Source: Nitrospirae bacterium CG1_02_44_142 (GTDB lineage Bacteria > Nitrospirota > Thermodesulfovibrionia > Thermodesulfovibrionales > UBA1546). From it: a stretch of DNA of 23,830 nt. The stretch's first letter is position 1. The number at the start of each line of letters is the position of its first letter. A model generated the notes under the pieces. It saw nothing but the letters and a program-made list of their open reading frames with translations, had not been told where the DNA came from and ran no database searches. Below are positions 21,447-23,830 of the stretch, in pieces. The stretch spans positions 1 through 23,830 of the forward strand of contig MNVK01000112.1 of NCBI GenBank assembly GCA_001871685.1, in the 5' to 3' direction. The position numbers were made by a program, and so were the translations under genes.

Positions 21447-22492
21447 GCCGGTAACACAGCTTTCTTCTTTTCAGGCATCTGTATCATATATCTCTCTATC
21501 ACTTCTTCTGCCGCAGGACTTACTTTTAAAACGAATCTTTCTCCATTGGAATATACACTCGCCTCAACATACGGAAGGTGTTTTGCGTCAGAGTATCTTG
21601 CACATATAGATGCTGCAAGGCTAATGAAATCTTGAGCGCCATCGCCTGTAAGAAGCGCTACCGGGCTTCCGAAATTTTCAACGCTTAAAATATAATCCTT
21701 TTCTCCTGAGAGAGATTCTATCTTATCATTGTCTTTTTCATCCCTGCCGACAATTATCTTGCAGGACGGAGAAACCCTGAAATGCCTTCCTGTCCTTAAG
21801 AGATGCAAATCCTTCAAAGAGGGATTCGGGTTATAATTCAAGAGTTCTCTAAGCCTGAAAGAATAGTTCGGCTCTGTAAGCAGGCATCCGCCGGCAGGCA
21901 TCGGGTAGTCTGTAAGTCCGAATTCTCTTGCCAGCGCCATCTGCGGTTTCCTTGAACGCCCGTGAAAATCATGCAGCTTATCTCTGTCAACCAGTCCCTT
22001 TATTTCTGAAATTGCAGGTTCAAACAGCTTTGCGCTCAAAGGCCTGAGGACAATTCCTGACACGCCGGCTTTTTTGTCAATCATAGCAAGTGTGTTTCTC
22101 ATCTGGCTCATGGGCCTTTGCCCGATAACCTCTCCCGTGATTATAAAATCAGCTCCGGTCATATTCATTAATTCTTTGGCTTCCTTTAACATCAGAATCC
22201 TGCAGTCAATGCATGGGTTCATGTTCCTGCCGTGGCCGTGCGCGGGGTTTTTAACTATCTCAATAAACTTATCTGCAAGATGGCAGAGTTTTACTGTAAA
22301 ACCGAATTTCTCAGCGGCAGAGAATGGGTCTTTTGAACATGAGGATTTATCGGATATGTCACAGCCAAAATGCGTAAGGAATGTTATGGCAGTGACATCA
22401 ATCCCCTGCCTGAGCATTGTAATGATGGCAAGGGTGCTGTCAAGCCCGCCTGAAAAAAGAGCTATTGCCTTTGGTTTTTTCATATTAGTCAT
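21443..22492 (-). CDS. PP-loop ATP pyrophosphatase, ThiI/MnmA-related (putative tRNA thiolation)
   Basis: 349 residues. The N-terminal adenylating domain has PP-loop ALFSGGLDSTLAI, a cysteine segment GCDISDKSSC, NPCIDCRILMLKEA and ITGEVIGQRPMSQ. Later AGGCLLTEPNYS and a C-terminal domain of about 130 residues follow. The SGGLDS signature and conserved cysteines indicate activation of a tRNA base by adenylation followed by sulfur transfer. Relatives are often annotated as ThiI-like or tRNA-thiouridylase-like, but no THUMP or rhodanese domain is seen, so the modified base is unknown. The start follows the first antitoxin's stop by 16 bases with no strong ribosome site; ATG 22483 is an alternative. 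Confidence 0.78.
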   Translation of the reverse strand: MTNMKKPKAIALFSGGLDSTLAIITMLRQGIDVTAITFLTHFGCDISDKSSCSKDPFSAAEKFGFTVKLCHLADKFIEIVKNPAHGHGRNMNPCIDCRILMLKEAKELMNMTGADFIITGEVIGQRPMSQMRNTLAMIDKKAGVSGIVLRPLSAKLFEPAISEIKGLVDRDKLHDFHGRSRKPQMALAREFGLTDYPMPAGGCLLTEPNYSFRLRELLNYNPNPSLKDLHLLRTGRHFRVSPSCKIIVGRDEKDNDKIESLSGEKDYILSVENFGSPVALLTGDGAQDFISLAASICARYSDAKHLPYVEASVYSNGERFVLKVSPAAEEVIERYMIQMPEKKKAVLPA

Positions 22493-22508
22493 TCGTAATC
22501 GCGGGATA

Positions 22509-22748
22509 TCACGAGCTCTTTTGATGCTGTGACGTATAGAGGTCTATAAGCCGTCGGATCATTCTTTGGTACGACGTATGGTGTTTTTGCGCTTCTTTTT
22601 TAAAGAAAGCAATACTCGATTTTTTCAAGGAAATAGTTACTTTAATATTTTCTTCCTTCATCACCAGCTTATCCGGCGGGGGAAGAAAATCTTTAATAAC
22701 TCTCAGCTTGCCCATCGGTTCATCAGTATATTTTATCTTGCTTTTCAT
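22509..22748 (-). CDS. Antitoxin partner of BrnT-like toxin (ribbon-helix-helix type)
   Basis: 79 residues from ATG 22748, chosen because GGGAGG lies at 22757-22762. The longer reading (to 22784) only duplicates the toxin's 3' end. The C-terminal half (EENIKVTISLKKSSIAFFKKEAQKH, then SYQRMIRRLIDLY) has the strand plus two-helix pattern of CopG/BrnA-type antitoxins. It overlaps the upstream toxin gene by 26 bases, the usual toxin-first order of brnTA. The family assignment is by pattern and context. Confidence 0.78.
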   Translation of the reverse strand: MKSKIKYTDEPMGKLRVIKDFLPPPDKLVMKEENIKVTISLKKSSIAFFKKEAQKHHTSYQRMIRRLIDLYTSQHQKSS

Positions 22749-23010
22749 ATATCTGCCTCCCTTTTCTCCAATATCCAGCGCCATATATGCGGATTACATT
22801 GCCTCTGTATGTAAACCTGACAGTCATTACGCCCTTGCCAACACGACCAATACAGTAAAACCGCTCCTCTTCTCTGCTATGATTCATATCTTCAACTATT
22901 ACACGATGGGGGTCAAGAAAAGCTCGTTGAGCCATTGAAAAAGAGACATCATGCTTTGCCTGATTGTCCCTGTCTTTCTCCTCGTCCCACTCAAAGCGGG
23001 CTTCACCCAT
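22723..23010 (-). CDS. brnT: BrnT-family (DUF497) ribonuclease toxin, first copy
   Basis: 95 residues. DUF497 features: FEWDEEKDRDNQAKHDVSF at the N-terminus, then FLDPHRVIVED, HSREEERFYCIG, TVRFTYRGNVIRIYGA and a terminal YEKQ. BrnT is a RelE-like mRNA-cleaving toxin inhibited by BrnA. It has a weak promoter at 23017-23046. Compared with the second copy the C-terminal region is divergent (GAGYWRKGRQ in place of the usual SARxA-xxER). Confidence 0.85.
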   Translation of the reverse strand: MGEARFEWDEEKDRDNQAKHDVSFSMAQRAFLDPHRVIVEDMNHSREEERFYCIGRVGKGVMTVRFTYRGNVIRIYGAGYWRKGRQIYEKQDKIY

Positions 23011-23016
23011 AGAGAT

Positions 23017-23046
23017 AATATACTACAGCAATGGTAGATATTGCAA
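23017..23046 (-). promoter_or_regulatory. Candidate promoter of the first brnT-antitoxin module
   Basis: Minus strand: TTGCAA (23046-23041), an 18-base spacer and TATATT (23022-23017), seven bases before the toxin ATG at 23010. Match is moderate and the leader would be nearly absent, so the call is tentative. Confidence 0.4.
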
Positions 23047-23132
23047 TATAAATGTATGGCTATATGTATGGGGAAGATGAGTTGCGTTTAACACCCTAAA
23101 TCAGCGGCGGGGAGTATTATCAGAGTCGAAAA

Positions 23133-23390
23133 TCAAAGTGAGGCTATTCCGCGTCCGCTGGTTTTTTTTGTCAGGCGCTGTGTCGTTTTCGTCAAATTAA
23201 GTAATGACCTTAACGCATCATTTACTGCGGAGGAATCAACAAATGCCTTTGCTACGTCGGGTTCAAGCATAACGACGTTAGCGCCTTCCTCTAAAATTCG
23301 CCTGTAATACTTGCCGCGAACAGCTTTTGAATAATCAAAATTGTATTCGGGGCGTAATTCAGCACTGATTCTCTTTTCTTTAGCTTTCAT
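23133..23390 (-). CDS. Antitoxin partner of second BrnT-like toxin
   Basis: 85 residues from ATG 23390, chosen for the AAAGGA ribosome site about eight bases upstream. The pattern (ELRPEYNFDYSKAVRGKYYR, then VVMLEPDVAKAFVDSSAVND) is that of a common small protein encoded beside DUF497 toxins, typically ending in a short helix. It overlaps the toxin gene by 11 bases. It is unrelated in sequence to the first antitoxin, so the two modules are separate acquisitions rather than a duplication. Confidence 0.78.
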   Translation of the reverse strand: MKAKEKRISAELRPEYNFDYSKAVRGKYYRRILEEGANVVMLEPDVAKAFVDSSAVNDALRSLLNLTKTTQRLTKKTSGRGIASL

Positions 23391-23649
23391 GTCGTTTCCT
23401 TTCGTGCGCGGTTGCAAGACGCGCGCTGATAATTCGAATTGTTTTCCCTCTCTCCGTATGCGCAACCAAGAGCAGACGCTTATGAGAGGAGTATCCTACG
23501 GTGACGAGCCTTTGCTCTTCATCCGAGTGGTCCGGGTCATCAAAAGTTGCTGATAACGGATCATAAAATACAGTCACGGCTTCATCAAAGGACACTTTAT
23601 GTTTTTTGAGATTTTTCTTTGCCTTTTCCCTGTCACACTCGAACTGCAT
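23380..23649 (-). CDS. brnT: BrnT-family (DUF497) ribonuclease toxin, second copy
   Basis: 89 residues with a canonical DUF497 pattern: FECDREKAKKNLKKHKVSF, VFYDPLSATFDD, HSDEEQRLVTVG, LLLVAHTERGKTIRIISA and a terminal ATAHERKRHE. The RIISARxAxxxER signature is intact, unlike in the first copy. No strong ribosome site precedes the ATG; an AT-rich stretch upstream (23650-23676) could hold a -10 such as TATGAT. Confidence 0.87.
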   Translation of the reverse strand: MQFECDREKAKKNLKKHKVSFDEAVTVFYDPLSATFDDPDHSDEEQRLVTVGYSSHKRLLLVAHTERGKTIRIISARLATAHERKRHES

Positions 23650-23676
23650 ATGTTTAATTGTATCATAAAAAAATAA

Positions 23677-23830
23677 TCAGCGTGGCAAAGCCGTGTCCCG
23701 CTTGGGCGATTTGTTAGCCGCTGTTAATTCCGGCTTCAAATCACCATTCCGCAATCGCTCAAGGTGAGATAGCCGTTCCTCAAACTCAGTCGAAGTGATA
23801 AACCCTGCTCGATAAAGTGTCCGGCAATAA
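23677..23830 (-). CDS. C-terminal end of an unidentified protein (runs off right edge)
   Basis: Open minus-strand frame from the window edge to TGA at 23677-23679, giving 51 residues. The segment LYRAGFITSTEFEERLSHLE resembles the SHOCT short C-terminal helix pair (a glycine-IT-xxEFEE pattern). After it comes a polar tail (KPELTAANKSPKRDTALPR). Only this fragment is visible, so the parent protein cannot be named. It is on the same strand as both toxin-antitoxin modules and ends 27 bases before the second brnT start. Confidence 0.5.
   Translation of the reverse strand, partial: YCRTLYRAGFITSTEFEERLSHLERLRNGDLKPELTAANKSPKRDTALPR

Noticed and set aside
23082..23165. GTTTAAC/GTTAAAC core and an AAATCAGCGG/CCGCTGGTTT pairing between the two toxin-antitoxin modules, followed by a T-run.
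   Set aside because: The loop would be over 40 bases, one arm overlaps the antitoxin 3' end, and no partner site bounds the first module; neither an attC site nor a terminator is convincing.
23681..23720. On the minus strand the stretch GGCTAACAAATCGCCCAAGC plus a GGCTTTGCC hairpin resembles the 5' half of an integron attC site near toxin-antitoxin genes.
   Set aside because: No matching 3' half (GTTRRRY with complementary arm) follows within the normal distance, the R'' core has a mismatch and the region is open as the C-terminus of the edge gene. Without the integrase or a second site it is not supported.

Overview
The window looks like a chromosomal piece of a moderate-GC, Gram-negative-type anaerobe. 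Nitrospirota (Thermodesulfovibrionia-like) is my best guess. It rests on protein style, a corrinoid-activating ASKHA ferredoxin protein, the PhoH/HD-hydrolase/YbeY block and the many short palindromic or heptameric repeats. No 16S or 23S rRNA is present, so the assignment is an inference.

Layout. 1-770: 5' part of argS (minus). 828-1275: promoter, tRNA-Ile(GAT), tRNA-Ala(TGC), 5S rRNA and a bidirectional terminator, with neither 16S nor 23S. 1273-3733: feoB-fur iron operon (minus) behind a near-consensus promoter with a Fur-box-like palindrome at its start site. 3831-9999: a long rightward run of housekeeping genes: ROK sugar kinase, lepB, a small membrane protein, riboflavin synthase, ribBA, a leuB-type dehydrogenase, a PilZ-receiver protein and cytidine deaminase. 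10073-11209: leftward vapB-vapC-DUF488 island. 11261-21446: rightward run of asd, the RACE-type ferredoxin/ASKHA protein, queH, a SpoIID-like protein, queA, a SPOR protein, phoH, a 7TM-HD phosphohydrolase, ybeY and hisF. 21443-23830: leftward PP-loop (ThiI-like) protein, two tandem BrnT/BrnA-type toxin-antitoxin modules and the C-terminal end of a further gene.

How the genes work together. feoB and fur form an iron-uptake circuit. Riboflavin synthase and ribBA supply flavin. queH and queA are two steps of tRNA queuosine synthesis. lepB, the SpoIID-like and the SPOR protein act at the envelope. phoH-HD-ybeY is a conserved RNA/second-messenger neighbourhood. leuB, asd and hisF are amino-acid biosynthesis genes.

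The most unusual property is repeat invasion of coding sequence. C-rich/G-rich palindromes encoding a PPxxPPxxKGG-type peptide sit in frame inside argS, ybeY and hisF (a compound copy in hisF). A ~60-bp GTGTCAGTG... repeat occurs once before the RACE gene and once in frame inside queA. Heptanucleotide tandem arrays occur inside riboflavin synthase, before ribBA (where one supplies the Shine-Dalgarno sequence) and twice in the signal-peptide region of the SpoIID gene. Two further short palindromes are in frame in the RACE and SPOR genes. I did not find a CRISPR array, transposase, prophage or recognisable new defence system.
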